From positions 1 to 35,702 of IMG/VR virus record IMGVR_UViG_3300030012_001951: DNA of 35,702 nucleotides. The stretch is one strand, 5' to 3'. The first letter of the stretch is position 1. Each line of letters starts with the position of its first letter. The position numbers and the translations under genes are program-made. Source of the stretch: a virus. Positions 14,404 to 22,231 of the stretch are shown here, in pieces. The notes under the pieces were generated by a model. The model ran no database searches and was not told the DNA's origin. It saw only the letters and a list, made by a program, of their open reading frames with translations.

Positions 14404-14696
14404 AGGTAGATGCTAGAGGTAATTTAATCAAGCAAAATCAATACAAGAAAAAGAAATATAAGTATCGATTTACTTGTGATGACGAACACGTAGTCGGCCA
14501 CACTGACGATCCACGTAGAACATTAGAGTCTATATGGAAAGTTTATTGGGACTGCAAAAAAGATATATGCGTAGACCTTGGCACAAAAAACAAAAGTAAA
14601 GAGCTGTGCGTAACACAAGGCAAAGAAACAGTATATACTTATTGCAATGAATATATAACAGTACACAAATTTAAACAATTATTAGATGAGCACTAG
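14400..14696 (+). CDS. Hypothetical early protein
   Basis: A 98-aa basic protein (MKVDARGNLIKQNQYKKKKY...VHKFKQLLDEH) with four Cys scattered in beta-rich sequence. ATGA overlap upstream and an 11-base overlap downstream. Function unknown. Confidence 0.55.
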   Translation: MKVDARGNLIKQNQYKKKKYKYRFTCDDEHVVGHTDDPRRTLESIWKVYWDCKKDICVDLGTKNKSKELCVTQGKETVYTYCNEYITVHKFKQLLDEH

Positions 14697-15183
14697 AAAT
14701 ATGACAATGGTAATCGATAGAGATTACGCAAGCAACCACGAACTAGGTTTTGCACAAAACCCTGGGTTGCTAACTGAACACAGCTATGTTAACATGTACT
14801 TGCATCACGATGGTTATCCTGAGTGGCAAGGTGTACAAATAGCTAACTGGTTACTAGCTAACCAAAAAATTAACGATGGCACTAAGCTTGCAGCTAAACT
14901 TGTACACGATATGTACTATGACAGTTGCTACTTATATGAAGGCCCAGAAGTTATAGATCATAACTATACATACGTAATATGGACAGGTAATAACAAAGAT
15001 ATGTGGGTAAGCTGCTATGATCAATATAGAACAGCAAATGTATTTGTACTTACACCTGACAAAATACTCGCGAAGTACAGCAACCAGAAGTATGACTACA
15101 CCGACTGGGTTACGCAAACTAGATCACAACAAGAAAAACAGTATGTAGCAAAAGATCTACTACACCCGTCAGGTTATGATTAG
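14686..15183 (+). CDS. Hypothetical early protein
   Basis: A 165-aa protein rich in Tyr, Asn and Trp (MSTRNMTMVIDRDYASNHEL...LLHPSGYD). The central phrase YEGPEVIDHNYTYVIWTG suggests a compact beta fold. No catalytic motif recognised. A member of the early operon. Function unknown. Confidence 0.55.
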   Translation: MSTRNMTMVIDRDYASNHELGFAQNPGLLTEHSYVNMYLHHDGYPEWQGVQIANWLLANQKINDGTKLAAKLVHDMYYDSCYLYEGPEVIDHNYTYVIWTGNNKDMWVSCYDQYRTANVFVLTPDKILAKYSNQKYDYTDWVTQTRSQQEKQYVAKDLLHPSGYD

Positions 15184-15184
15184 A

Positions 15185-15214
15185 CACAATGTAAATACGA
15201 TATATGAAAGATAA
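15185..15214 (+). promoter_or_regulatory. Bipartite promoter-like element, copy 6
   Basis: CACAATGTAAATACGAT, seven bases, AGATAA(T). Here the ATG of the next gene (15204) lies within the seven-base gap, unlike copies 3-5. If AGATAAT is a -10 box, the true start may be a later Met of that gene. Confidence 0.6.
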
Positions 15215-15410
15215 TACTGATGAATTTGATTTAAGACTTGACATATCTGATATGATGTGGGAAGTTGACAGATTAAAAGATATAGAACAAGCATACGTAG
15301 ATGCAGAAGAATACGAAAAAGCTGCTATAATATTAGAAAGGCAGAAGCGATTAATACGATTAATTAGTAACAAAGAAAAAAAACTAAAACAATATGACGA
15401 CACACTTTAA
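15204..15410 (+). CDS. Small helical protein with UVR-like motif
   Basis: A 68-aa protein. YVDAEEYEKAAIILERQKRL (about 31-50) resembles the UvrB/UvrC interaction (UVR) motif, which is a helical hairpin. Alternative starts are the tandem Met at residues 17-18 (15252/15255). Overlaps the DNA ligase gene by 17 bases. Could bind a host repair or Clp-type partner; this is speculative. Confidence 0.5.
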   Translation: MKDNTDEFDLRLDISDMMWEVDRLKDIEQAYVDAEEYEKAAIILERQKRLIRLISNKEKKLKQYDDTL

Positions 15411-16260
15411 ACCTATGCTCGCACATAAGTTCGATAACAAGCGAGTTGACTGGTCCAAGCCAGTATTTATACAACCTAAACTAGATGGCATCAGATGTAT
15501 CATGACTGCTGATGGCTGTTACTCTCGTAACGGTAAAAAGTTCATGAATGTACAACACTTATACACTAAAGCTATAAAAGATTTATTCAAAGCAAATCCG
15601 TTGCTTGTAATCGATGGCGAGCTGTATAATCACGATCTAAGAGATAATTTCGAAAAGATAGTATCTCTTGTCAGAAAACAAAAACCAAAGCCAGAGGACA
15701 GGAAAGAGGCACGTAAGCTCATACAATATCATGTATATGATTTTGTTATGGCATACAAAGGCAAGCTAGACTTAATAGAGTCTGACATGAACAGATATGA
15801 AAAGCGTATGCATCAACTAGTATGCAGCGATATGTATGGCAAACACATCAGATATGTACCATCAAGAGGTGTACATAGCCTTGATAAAGCCAAAGAAATA
15901 CATAACGACTTCTTAGAAAAAGGCTACGAAGGCTCAATACTAAGGCTAGATGGCCCATACAAATGCGGTAGATCATATGATCTTATGAAGTTCAAAGACT
16001 TCAGCGATACCGAAGCTACAATTGTAAGCTGGGTCGAAGGCAAAGGCAAAAGACGTGGCACAATCGGTAAGTTCATTGCTGTTGACAGTGATGGTATCAG
16101 GTTCGGTATGCCAGTTATGGACAAATTCGAATACTTACAAAAGAATTTTAAGAAAATGCAAAGTTATGTAGGTAAAATTGCTACCTTTACATACTTTGAA
16201 AGAACAAAAGCTGGTAGTTACAGGCATCCTTTATTTAAAGCTTTGCGTAATTACGAGTAA
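15394..16260 (+). CDS. ATP-dependent DNA ligase
   Basis: A 288-aa enzyme of minimal (T7-like) size. Motif I is FIQPKLDGIRC with nucleophile Lys29; motif III-IIIa region LVIDGELYNHD; motif IV EGSILRLDGPYKCGRS; motif V YDLMKFKDF. The C-terminal OB domain (ATIVSWVEGKGKRRGTIGKF, FTYFERTKAGSYRHPLFKAL) is present. It seals nicks during phage DNA replication and recombination. It needs no NAD, unlike the host replicative ligase. Part of the early operon. Confidence 0.9.
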   Translation: MTTHFKPMLAHKFDNKRVDWSKPVFIQPKLDGIRCIMTADGCYSRNGKKFMNVQHLYTKAIKDLFKANPLLVIDGELYNHDLRDNFEKIVSLVRKQKPKPEDRKEARKLIQYHVYDFVMAYKGKLDLIESDMNRYEKRMHQLVCSDMYGKHIRYVPSRGVHSLDKAKEIHNDFLEKGYEGSILRLDGPYKCGRSYDLMKFKDFSDTEATIVSWVEGKGKRRGTIGKFIAVDSDGIRFGMPVMDKFEYLQKNFKKMQSYVGKIATFTYFERTKAGSYRHPLFKALRNYE

Positions 16261-16282
16261 TTTTTAACTAAATAACTATTAT

Positions 16283-16690
16283 ATGTTGAAGTTATTATTT
16301 ATATTTACAAGCCTATTGTCATATGACAGTAGCAAGTTAAGCGAAGACGAAAGCCAAAGAGTTTTCGTCACAGCTACAATTTATCACGCTGTTGAAGGAC
16401 AAACTGACAGTACACCACATATCACAGCTTCAGGCTATGAGATCAATATGAAAGATCCATTATCCGATAGGATAATAGCCGTAAGTTGGGATCTTGAGTG
16501 GCAATACGGATTTAAGATGGGTACCATGGTACACGTACAAGGTACTGATTACTTAGATGGTATATGGTTTGTTAGAGACCGCATGAATAAACGTTGGAGT
16601 AAACGTATAGATTTTCTTGTACCTCAATCAATTGAAGGTGGTAAATGGGAAAACGTAATACTTACTCACAAAAAATCATTTTACAAATGA
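16283..16690 (+). CDS. Secreted 3D/DPBB-domain protein
   Basis: A 135-aa protein with a likely signal peptide (MLKLLFIFTSLLSYDSSKLS). The mature part has VFVTATIYHAVEGQTDSTPH, ITASG, a G-T-MVHVQG strand and WFVRDRMNKRWSKRIDFLVP. The D-x-M-N-x-R......IDxL ending is typical of the 3D (double-psi barrel) domain found in MltA/RlpA-like cell-wall proteins. It may act in the periplasm on, or bind to, peptidoglycan. Odd for a protein encoded between DNA ligase and a regulator. Confidence 0.6.
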   Translation: MLKLLFIFTSLLSYDSSKLSEDESQRVFVTATIYHAVEGQTDSTPHITASGYEINMKDPLSDRIIAVSWDLEWQYGFKMGTMVHVQGTDYLDGIWFVRDRMNKRWSKRIDFLVPQSIEGGKWENVILTHKKSFYK

Positions 16691-16700
16691 TTTAATATAG

Positions 16701-16747
16701 GGTGACAAAAGCCCTATATAATACTAATAATAACAGGCTAATGTCAC
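16701..16747 (+). promoter_or_regulatory. Conserved inverted repeat, copy B, over the HTH gene start
   Basis: Left arm GGTGACAAAAGCCC, right arm AGGCTAATGTCAC. The right arm contains the ATG at 16741. Copy A (11115-11160) has the same arms. As RNA the hairpin would hide the start codon; as DNA it could be an autoregulatory operator. Confidence 0.6.
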
Positions 16748-17361
16748 ACAGAAATTTAGAGTATCTACATCGTAATAGAATAATATACAGAGGTTATCCT
16801 GAAAATGACGAGCCTACCGATATATATTGGTGGGGTAGTTATTATGAGGATGGTACTTATGAATGTTATGAGCTGTTTAGAAGTACAGCTAAGATTACTA
16901 CGTTTAGATCTTTAAAGTGGCATTTGTCCGTGTTATGGTGGTTAAATCCTAATATTGATAGAAAAAAGTTTAAAAATTTGTCACAATTTATTTGTGATAA
17001 GTCAAATGGATTTATTACCTTTACAATACCAAGTAAAACCCTTGATCACTTAATTGATAGTTTTGCTAAAACTAAGAAGCCTCCTAAAAATAAATTGAGG
17101 AAGATTATATTTAAGCCAAACTTATTAATAGATGTATCTGAAAAACTAAAAATAGTTGGGTCGTTAATTGGCAGGGGAAGAATATCAAGAACTGATATTT
17201 ATGAGTGGATGTTGAATATTAACAGCTTGGGACAAAAGATAACTATAGCTAAACTAGCTAATTGTTTGAAATGTTCTTCAAGAACTATTCATAGACATAT
17301 GAGTGATGAATTAAAAAATGAGAAAGAACAATTAAACAATATGTTAGATGAGAAAGTATAA
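16741..17361 (+). CDS. HTH regulatory protein, putative
   Basis: A 206-aa protein from the ATG at 16741 (MSHRNLEYLHRNRIIYRGYP). A GTG at 16702 would add 13 residues encoded by the inverted repeat, so ATG is preferred. The C-terminal part contains ITIAKLANCLKCSSRTIHRH (about 165-184), a good helix-turn-helix, followed by MSDELKNEKEQLNNMLDEKV. The N-terminal part is Trp/Tyr-rich. It overlaps the sigma gene by 14 bases. Likely a DNA-binding regulator or replication initiator-like protein, possibly acting on the inverted repeats at 11115 and 16701. Confidence 0.55.
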   Translation: MSHRNLEYLHRNRIIYRGYPENDEPTDIYWWGSYYEDGTYECYELFRSTAKITTFRSLKWHLSVLWWLNPNIDRKKFKNLSQFICDKSNGFITFTIPSKTLDHLIDSFAKTKKPPKNKLRKIIFKPNLLIDVSEKLKIVGSLIGRGRISRTDIYEWMLNINSLGQKITIAKLANCLKCSSRTIHRHMSDELKNEKEQLNNMLDEKV

Positions 17362-18109
17362 CGTTGAGAACTATGTCAGGTATAAAACTGATATAGCAAA
17401 CGTCTTAACAAAAGACTTGTATGAATCAGAAGATTATAAGAGCATGTCTCGTGATCAACTGATTATAAAATTTCTACCGTTAGTAGAAAATATAGCTAAA
17501 AAGTTTTCAACAGCGCAACCAGCGTCAGGCGTACTAGATATATTAGATCTGATACAGTTTGGTAATATAGGTTTAATAAATGCTGTTGATAAAATAGTAC
17601 ATGAAAAACTAGATGAATCAAAGGATAAGAATAATACATTGAAATCATTTTTATCTAAACGTATCAAAGGTAACATAAGACGTTCCATTGATATAAATAA
17701 AGGTGGTTTACGTATACCTGAGCATAAGCTCGCAGAGATGAGGAATCAAACTGCTGACCGAAATGCTGTAAGTAAATTCTTTGACTCATTGTTTTTAAGT
17801 ATTGAAGAGATATCTGAGAATAATAACCAGGTCTTTGATATACCAGATAAACAACCTGAATATAATGAGGAAATGTTTAATATCTATTTAAAGTCTTTAT
17901 TGCAAAGATATTTAAATAGAAAAGAGTACGAAGTACTGCGATTAAGCTATGGCTTAGACTGTCCAAAACATAGTGCTAAAGAAATAGCACAGACACTACA
18001 GATTAAAGGCCAGAGTGCTTATGTAAGAGTTTCGCAGCTTAAAAAACAAGCTGTTGAAAGATTAAAACAGAGTGTTAAACACTCAGAAATTTTAGATTAT
18101 ATACCATGA
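17348..18109 (+). CDS. Phage sigma-70-family factor
   Basis: A 253-aa protein. Region 2: LIIKFLPLVENIAKKFSTAQ, DILDLIQFGNIGLINAVDKI and LKSFLSKRIKGNIRRSI, the core-binding and -10-recognition segment. A region 3-like stretch follows (GGLRIPEHKL). Region 4: YEVLRLSYGLDCPKHSAKEI and SAYVRVSQLKKQAVERLKQS, the -35-binding HTH. Region 1.1 is absent. It would direct host RNA polymerase to phage promoters; the bipartite element of the early block is one candidate target. Overlaps both neighbours (ATGA with the Erf gene). Confidence 0.85.
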   Translation: MRKYNVENYVRYKTDIANVLTKDLYESEDYKSMSRDQLIIKFLPLVENIAKKFSTAQPASGVLDILDLIQFGNIGLINAVDKIVHEKLDESKDKNNTLKSFLSKRIKGNIRRSIDINKGGLRIPEHKLAEMRNQTADRNAVSKFFDSLFLSIEEISENNNQVFDIPDKQPEYNEEMFNIYLKSLLQRYLNRKEYEVLRLSYGLDCPKHSAKEIAQTLQIKGQSAYVRVSQLKKQAVERLKQSVKHSEILDYIP

Positions 18110-18642
18110 ATTTAAACCAAAAACTAAAAGACATACAGGTACAGTTTAAAGCTAAAAAAACAAGGTTCAATAGCTTTGGTAAGTATTATTTCAGATCAGC
18201 TGAAGATATACTTGAAGCTATAAAACCTCATTTAACTAAGCATAATGTATCTGTTATAGTTAACGAAGATTTTGTTGTAGGCGAGTTTGGTCCTATAATA
18301 AAAACCACTGCCACAATTACTGACGGTACTGATTCAATAAGTGCTGCCGCGGTTGTTGGTGTAGACCTTGCTCAAAAGGGTATGCAAGTGCCGCAGCAAT
18401 TTGGTAGTGCAAGCTCGTATGGTAAAAAGTACGCGCTTGGTAATTTATTCTTAATTGATGATACACAGGATAGTGATGCAACTAACAGTCACGGTAAAAC
18501 ATCTGATAAAGCTTTCTTAAAAGCTGGAACAGACTCGTTTAATAAAGCTGTTGACTATGTTAAGGCAGGCGGGAAAGTTGACGCAATTAAGAAGAAGTAC
18601 TCTATGTCAAGTGATGTAGAGTCACAACTTAAATCTATTTAA
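18106..18642 (+). CDS. erf: ERF-family ssDNA annealing protein
   Basis: A 178-aa protein. LNQKLKDIQVQFKAKKTRFN, FGKYYFRSAEDILEAIKPHL, and the core PQQFGSASSYGKKYALGNLF with LIDDTQDSDA are hallmarks of the Erf/Sak recombinase family. It anneals complementary single strands during phage recombination and replication. It is coupled to the sigma gene by ATGA and sits directly before a RecE-like exonuclease, the usual two-component pair. Confidence 0.9.
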   Translation: MNLNQKLKDIQVQFKAKKTRFNSFGKYYFRSAEDILEAIKPHLTKHNVSVIVNEDFVVGEFGPIIKTTATITDGTDSISAAAVVGVDLAQKGMQVPQQFGSASSYGKKYALGNLFLIDDTQDSDATNSHGKTSDKAFLKAGTDSFNKAVDYVKAGGKVDAIKKKYSMSSDVESQLKSI

Positions 18643-18643
18643 G

Positions 18644-19384
18644 ATGAATAAACAGGCGATTGAAAAGCTTCGTAATGACGAGCTTTACTATGGAGATTAT
18701 GGAAAGAAGTTCCTAAGTAATAGTGACATCAGCACGTTGTTTAACAATCCGCTAGCACTTGGACAACCAAGTACTGAAACTTCTGCTTTTTTAGTAGGTA
18801 AGTATTTTCATACTGCAATACTTGAACCTGACAAATTAAAAAGCTTTAAGGTTATAAAGTCTACGACTCGTAACACTAAAGTATATAAAGAGATGTCAGG
18901 CGGCGAGCTATGCCTACTAGAAAAAGAAGTTGATATGATCGAAGCTATGACTGCAAAGATCATGGACAATGAAGTATGTAAAAACTTAATACTAGGTTCA
19001 GATGGTAGCAATAACGTGAAGTATGAAGAACCAGGTATTGTCGAATTGTACGGCAATAAATGGAAGGGCAAGGCTGATATTGTTAATCATGATGAAAAGA
19101 TTATAGTTGATTTAAAAACAACAGCTGATATAAATAAATTTACGTCTAGTGCATATCGTTATAATTACGATTCACAAGCGTACATATATCAAAAGCTATT
19201 TGGATATGACTTTATGTTCATAGTAATCGATAAGAACACACATCAAATAGGAATATTTGACTGTTCAGATGAATTCTTACAGCGTGGGGATTTGAAGGTA
19301 GAGAAGGCTAGTGGAATTTATGACTTATTTTTTAAGACTCAGGACTTTGATCCTAAGCAATATTTTATAACCAAAACACTTTAA
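18644..19384 (+). CDS. PD-(D/E)XK exonuclease, RecE/Exo VIII-like
   Basis: A 246-aa protein. Catalytic signature GNKWKGKADIV...KIIVDLKTTADINKF (Asp, Asp-x-Lys) at about 140-170, followed by RYNYDSQAYIYQKLFGYDFM, the QxxxY-type helix of RecB/YqaJ nucleases. The N-terminus has SNSDISTLFNNP, common in Exo VIII-like phage proteins (NSxIsxl). It would resect double-strand ends to give single strands for the Erf protein encoded just upstream. Confidence 0.85.
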   Translation: MNKQAIEKLRNDELYYGDYGKKFLSNSDISTLFNNPLALGQPSTETSAFLVGKYFHTAILEPDKLKSFKVIKSTTRNTKVYKEMSGGELCLLEKEVDMIEAMTAKIMDNEVCKNLILGSDGSNNVKYEEPGIVELYGNKWKGKADIVNHDEKIIVDLKTTADINKFTSSAYRYNYDSQAYIYQKLFGYDFMFIVIDKNTHQIGIFDCSDEFLQRGDLKVEKASGIYDLFFKTQDFDPKQYFITKTL

Positions 19385-19393
19385 TTTAATATT

Positions 19394-19561
19394 ATGGCTA
19401 GAACAAAAACTAGAACATGCGATGTAACAGGCATGAGAACAAGCGTAAATAATTTTTACACAAACCAAAGCCACGTGAAAGCCGTGGATAATTTAAGAAG
19501 ACTAACTGGCGCTACAAAGAGCCAAATGTCTAGGATGTTTAACCAAATAGCTACATACTAA
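19394..19561 (+). CDS. 55-aa basic protein
   Basis: MARTKTRTCDVTGMRTSVNN... ending GATKSQMSRMFNQIATY. Basic with a helical C-terminal half (VKAVDNLRRLTGATKSQMSR) that could bind nucleic acid. It is located between the exonuclease and SSB-like genes with a 1-base gap to the latter. Function unknown. Confidence 0.55.
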   Translation: MARTKTRTCDVTGMRTSVNNFYTNQSHVKAVDNLRRLTGATKSQMSRMFNQIATY

Positions 19562-19562
19562 T

Positions 19563-19874
19563 ATGGCTGGAATAATTAAAACAAGCATTAACTTAACTGC
19601 TATTCCTAAGGACAAAATTATTACAGGTAAGAAAGGTAAGTATTTACCTATCTCTATCAGTATTAATGATGAGCCTGATCAGTTTGGTAACAACGGTCCT
19701 GTGATCGTTGACCAGACTAAGGAAGAGAGAGAAGCCAAAGCTGCTAAGACTTACTTAGGTAATTGCAAGGTAGTTTGGACTAACGGTGCTTTTCCTGAGC
19801 CGGTACCAGCACAAGGTGCTGCACAACCTGCTCCACAACCCGTTGCAGATAAACATGATGATATACCATTTTAA
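19563..19874 (+). CDS. Single-stranded DNA-binding-like protein
   Basis: A 103-aa protein with a beta-rich N-terminal part (IIKTSINLTAIPKDKIITGK, YLPISISIN), a Pro/Ala/Gln-rich linker (PVPAQGAAQPAPQPVA) and the tail DKHDDIPF. A flexible linker ending in an acidic DDIPF tail is the hallmark of bacterial-type SSB. It lies between recombination genes and the primase-helicase. The OB fold itself is not obvious from sequence, so this rests on the tail and context. Confidence 0.65.
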   Translation: MAGIIKTSINLTAIPKDKIITGKKGKYLPISISINDEPDQFGNNGPVIVDQTKEEREAKAAKTYLGNCKVVWTNGAFPEPVPAQGAAQPAPQPVADKHDDIPF

Positions 19875-19877
19875 TAT

Positions 19878-21593
19878 ATGAAAGTAAACGAGACAGAGAT
19901 TAACGGATTTAATATTGATAACTTTAATCAATATAGCCTTGACGTAGGTAAACCACAGGGTATATGTCCTTTATGTTCTCACGATCGCAAGCCCAAGAAT
20001 AGAAAGCTTAAATGTGCTAGCTATGATTGGGAGCGTGGTCTCGGTACTTGTCATAACTGCAATGAAACATTTCAACTACACACATATGAACGTAAAGGAA
20101 GTGCTGCCAAAGAATATGTAAAACCGGAGTTTGAGCATACTACTAACAAACCTCCGGGTAGTAAAATGTTGAGGTGGTTTGAATCAAGAGGAATATCTCA
20201 GGGTACACTTGATGCACTTGATGTATCTGAAGGCCCTGAGTATATGCCTCAAACTAATCAAACTGAAAATACTATTAAGTTTAATTACCACATGGGTGGT
20301 GAGCTCATTAATGTTAAATACCGTGACGGTAGAAAAAATTTCAAACTATACAAAGGAGCTGAAAAGATATTTTATAACGTAGATAGTATTGTAGGGTATG
20401 ATTGGTGTGTTATAACTGAGGGTGAGATAGACGCATTATCTTTACGTGAAGCTGGTGTTAAACCAGTTGTGTCAGTACCTAACGGTGCTACACTCAGTAG
20501 CAATAACTTAGATTATTTAGATAATTGTATAGATTACTTTGAGGATAAACAAAAAGTAATACTAGCAATTGATAACGACGAAGCAGGTCAAGCGTTACAA
20601 CAAGAGCTTATACGTAGGCTCGGCGCTGAAGTCTGTCACGTTGTAGATCTGAAAGACTGTAAAGATGCTAACGAATATCTCGTTAAATATGGTAAGGAAG
20701 ATCTTGCTAACATAGTAGCTATCGCACAACCTGTACCGCTTGAAGGTGTTTCAACTTTGAAAGACTTTGAAGAGGAACTGAAAGACTTTGTTAAACATGG
20801 TTTTAAACCTGGATATCAAATAGGTTTAGATAACTTTGATAGAGTATTCAGTACATATACAGGTCAATTTATTACTGTAACAGGTATACCTTCGTCAGGT
20901 AAGTCTGACTTTGTAGACCAAATGGTTGTTGGATATAACCAAAAGTACAGCTGGAAAACAGCTTACGCTTCCCCGGAAAACCAACCTACCTTTTTACATG
21001 CACATAAATTAATGCGTAAGTTCTGGCAAGATCTACCATTACCCTCTGATATCGATAATCAAACTTGGAAGCACGTGTCGTCACATGTTAATGACAACTT
21101 CTTTTTTATCGATATGGACAAGTATGACCTCAAGTCAGTACTTAGAAAAGGTGCTGAGCTTGTTAAACGTAAAGGTATTAAGTGCTTAGTTATTGACCCG
21201 TTTAATAAAGTTAGAAATACTGATAGTAAGTCTGATGATGTTAATAAGTATACATTAGACTATCTAACTGAGATAGAGGTCTTTGCTAAGAAATATGACG
21301 TATTAGTTATTATAGTAGCGCATCCTACTAAAATGTATAGAACACAAGAAGGCAAGATTGAAGAGCCAACTATGTATAATATAAAAGGTGGTGGTGAATG
21401 GTATGATGCAAGTTATCACGGCTTGCTTGTACATAGAGACTATGAAGCTAAGAATACAAAAGTAAAAGTATTAAAAGTTAAATTCCAAAACTTAGGTGAG
21501 AACGGTGCTGAAGCATTTTTTAAATGGGAGCCAAAGTCTGGCTGTTATGTACCTGACGAAAAACCAGTTGAGGAAGAATTACCATGGAACTAA
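19878..21593 (+). CDS. Bifunctional DNA primase-helicase (T7 gp4-like)
   Basis: A 571-aa protein. An N-terminal zinc-binding domain (CPLCSHDRK, CASYDWERGLGTCHNC, about 30-62), TOPRIM primase core (VITEGEIDALSLREAG and VILAIDNDEAGQAL), then a RecA/DnaB-type helicase with Walker A VTGIPSSGKSDFVD and Walker B IKCLVIDPFNKV. The order Zn-TOPRIM-DnaB is that of T7 gp4. The end is EEELPWN. It unwinds DNA and makes primers at the replication fork. Close to the SSB-like gene and joined to the next gene by TAATG. Confidence 0.92.
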   Translation: MKVNETEINGFNIDNFNQYSLDVGKPQGICPLCSHDRKPKNRKLKCASYDWERGLGTCHNCNETFQLHTYERKGSAAKEYVKPEFEHTTNKPPGSKMLRWFESRGISQGTLDALDVSEGPEYMPQTNQTENTIKFNYHMGGELINVKYRDGRKNFKLYKGAEKIFYNVDSIVGYDWCVITEGEIDALSLREAGVKPVVSVPNGATLSSNNLDYLDNCIDYFEDKQKVILAIDNDEAGQALQQELIRRLGAEVCHVVDLKDCKDANEYLVKYGKEDLANIVAIAQPVPLEGVSTLKDFEEELKDFVKHGFKPGYQIGLDNFDRVFSTYTGQFITVTGIPSSGKSDFVDQMVVGYNQKYSWKTAYASPENQPTFLHAHKLMRKFWQDLPLPSDIDNQTWKHVSSHVNDNFFFIDMDKYDLKSVLRKGAELVKRKGIKCLVIDPFNKVRNTDSKSDDVNKYTLDYLTEIEVFAKKYDVLVIIVAHPTKMYRTQEGKIEEPTMYNIKGGGEWYDASYHGLLVHRDYEAKNTKVKVLKVKFQNLGENGAEAFFKWEPKSGCYVPDEKPVEEELPWN

Positions 21594-22231
21594 TGAAGAG
21601 ATTTTATAATGCAAATCATGCGTTTAATTACTATCATGATTTAATAATCAGAGAAGGTATAGATTTTGCTAATACAAAAGCTATATTTAACTGTGGGTTT
21701 TATATAGAAAATCCATTAGATAACCACATAACAAATGAAGAACGTGGTTGGAAACATGAGTATGCCGAAGCCGAATGGCAATGGTATTTATCTGGTAATC
21801 GTAACATAGAAAAGCTTGGCGATATATATGGCAAGATACCTCCTATATGGGAGCGTATGGCTGATCACAACGGCAATGTTAATTCTAATTACGGTTGGCA
21901 ATGGCTGCGTAACGATCAGTATGAATATATCATTGATAAACTTAAGTTTGATCTTGATACTAGACATGCTGCAATAAGTATTTATGATTGTAAAGAAAAC
22001 TTAGATTACGAGAACGATACACCTTGTACGTACGCAGTGCAATTTACAATAATAGATGACAAACTATGTATGTCTGTGTACATGCGATCTAATGATCTCT
22101 GGTATGGCTTTTGTAACGATCAATACTGTTTTAGTATGTTGCAAGAGAAAGTTGCTAAGGATGTAAATAAAGAGATCGGGTGGTATTACCATCATGCGCA
22201 TAACATGCATTTATATAATGATAAGATATGA
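21593..22231 (+). CDS. Thymidylate synthase-family enzyme, probable dCMP (hydroxy)methylase
   Basis: A 212-aa protein with the ThyA fold signature: AEAEWQWYLSGN, NSNYGWQW, DTRHAAISIYD, the catalytic-Cys segment NDTPCTYAVQFTI, then MSVYMRSNDLWYGFCNDQYC and MHLYNDK. In ThyA the Asn of GLPFN reads the uracil; aligned without gaps from the RSxD Asp, that position here is Asp (YGFCND). T4 dCMP hydroxymethylase also has Asp there. The enzyme therefore probably acts on dCMP, making 5-hydroxymethyl or methyl dCMP. The ATG at 21593 gives a TAATG overlap with the primase gene; 21584 is an alternative. Shorter than ThyA (264 aa). Confidence 0.75.
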   Translation: MKRFYNANHAFNYYHDLIIREGIDFANTKAIFNCGFYIENPLDNHITNEERGWKHEYAEAEWQWYLSGNRNIEKLGDIYGKIPPIWERMADHNGNVNSNYGWQWLRNDQYEYIIDKLKFDLDTRHAAISIYDCKENLDYENDTPCTYAVQFTIIDDKLCMSVYMRSNDLWYGFCNDQYCFSMLQEKVAKDVNKEIGWYYHHAHNMHLYNDKI

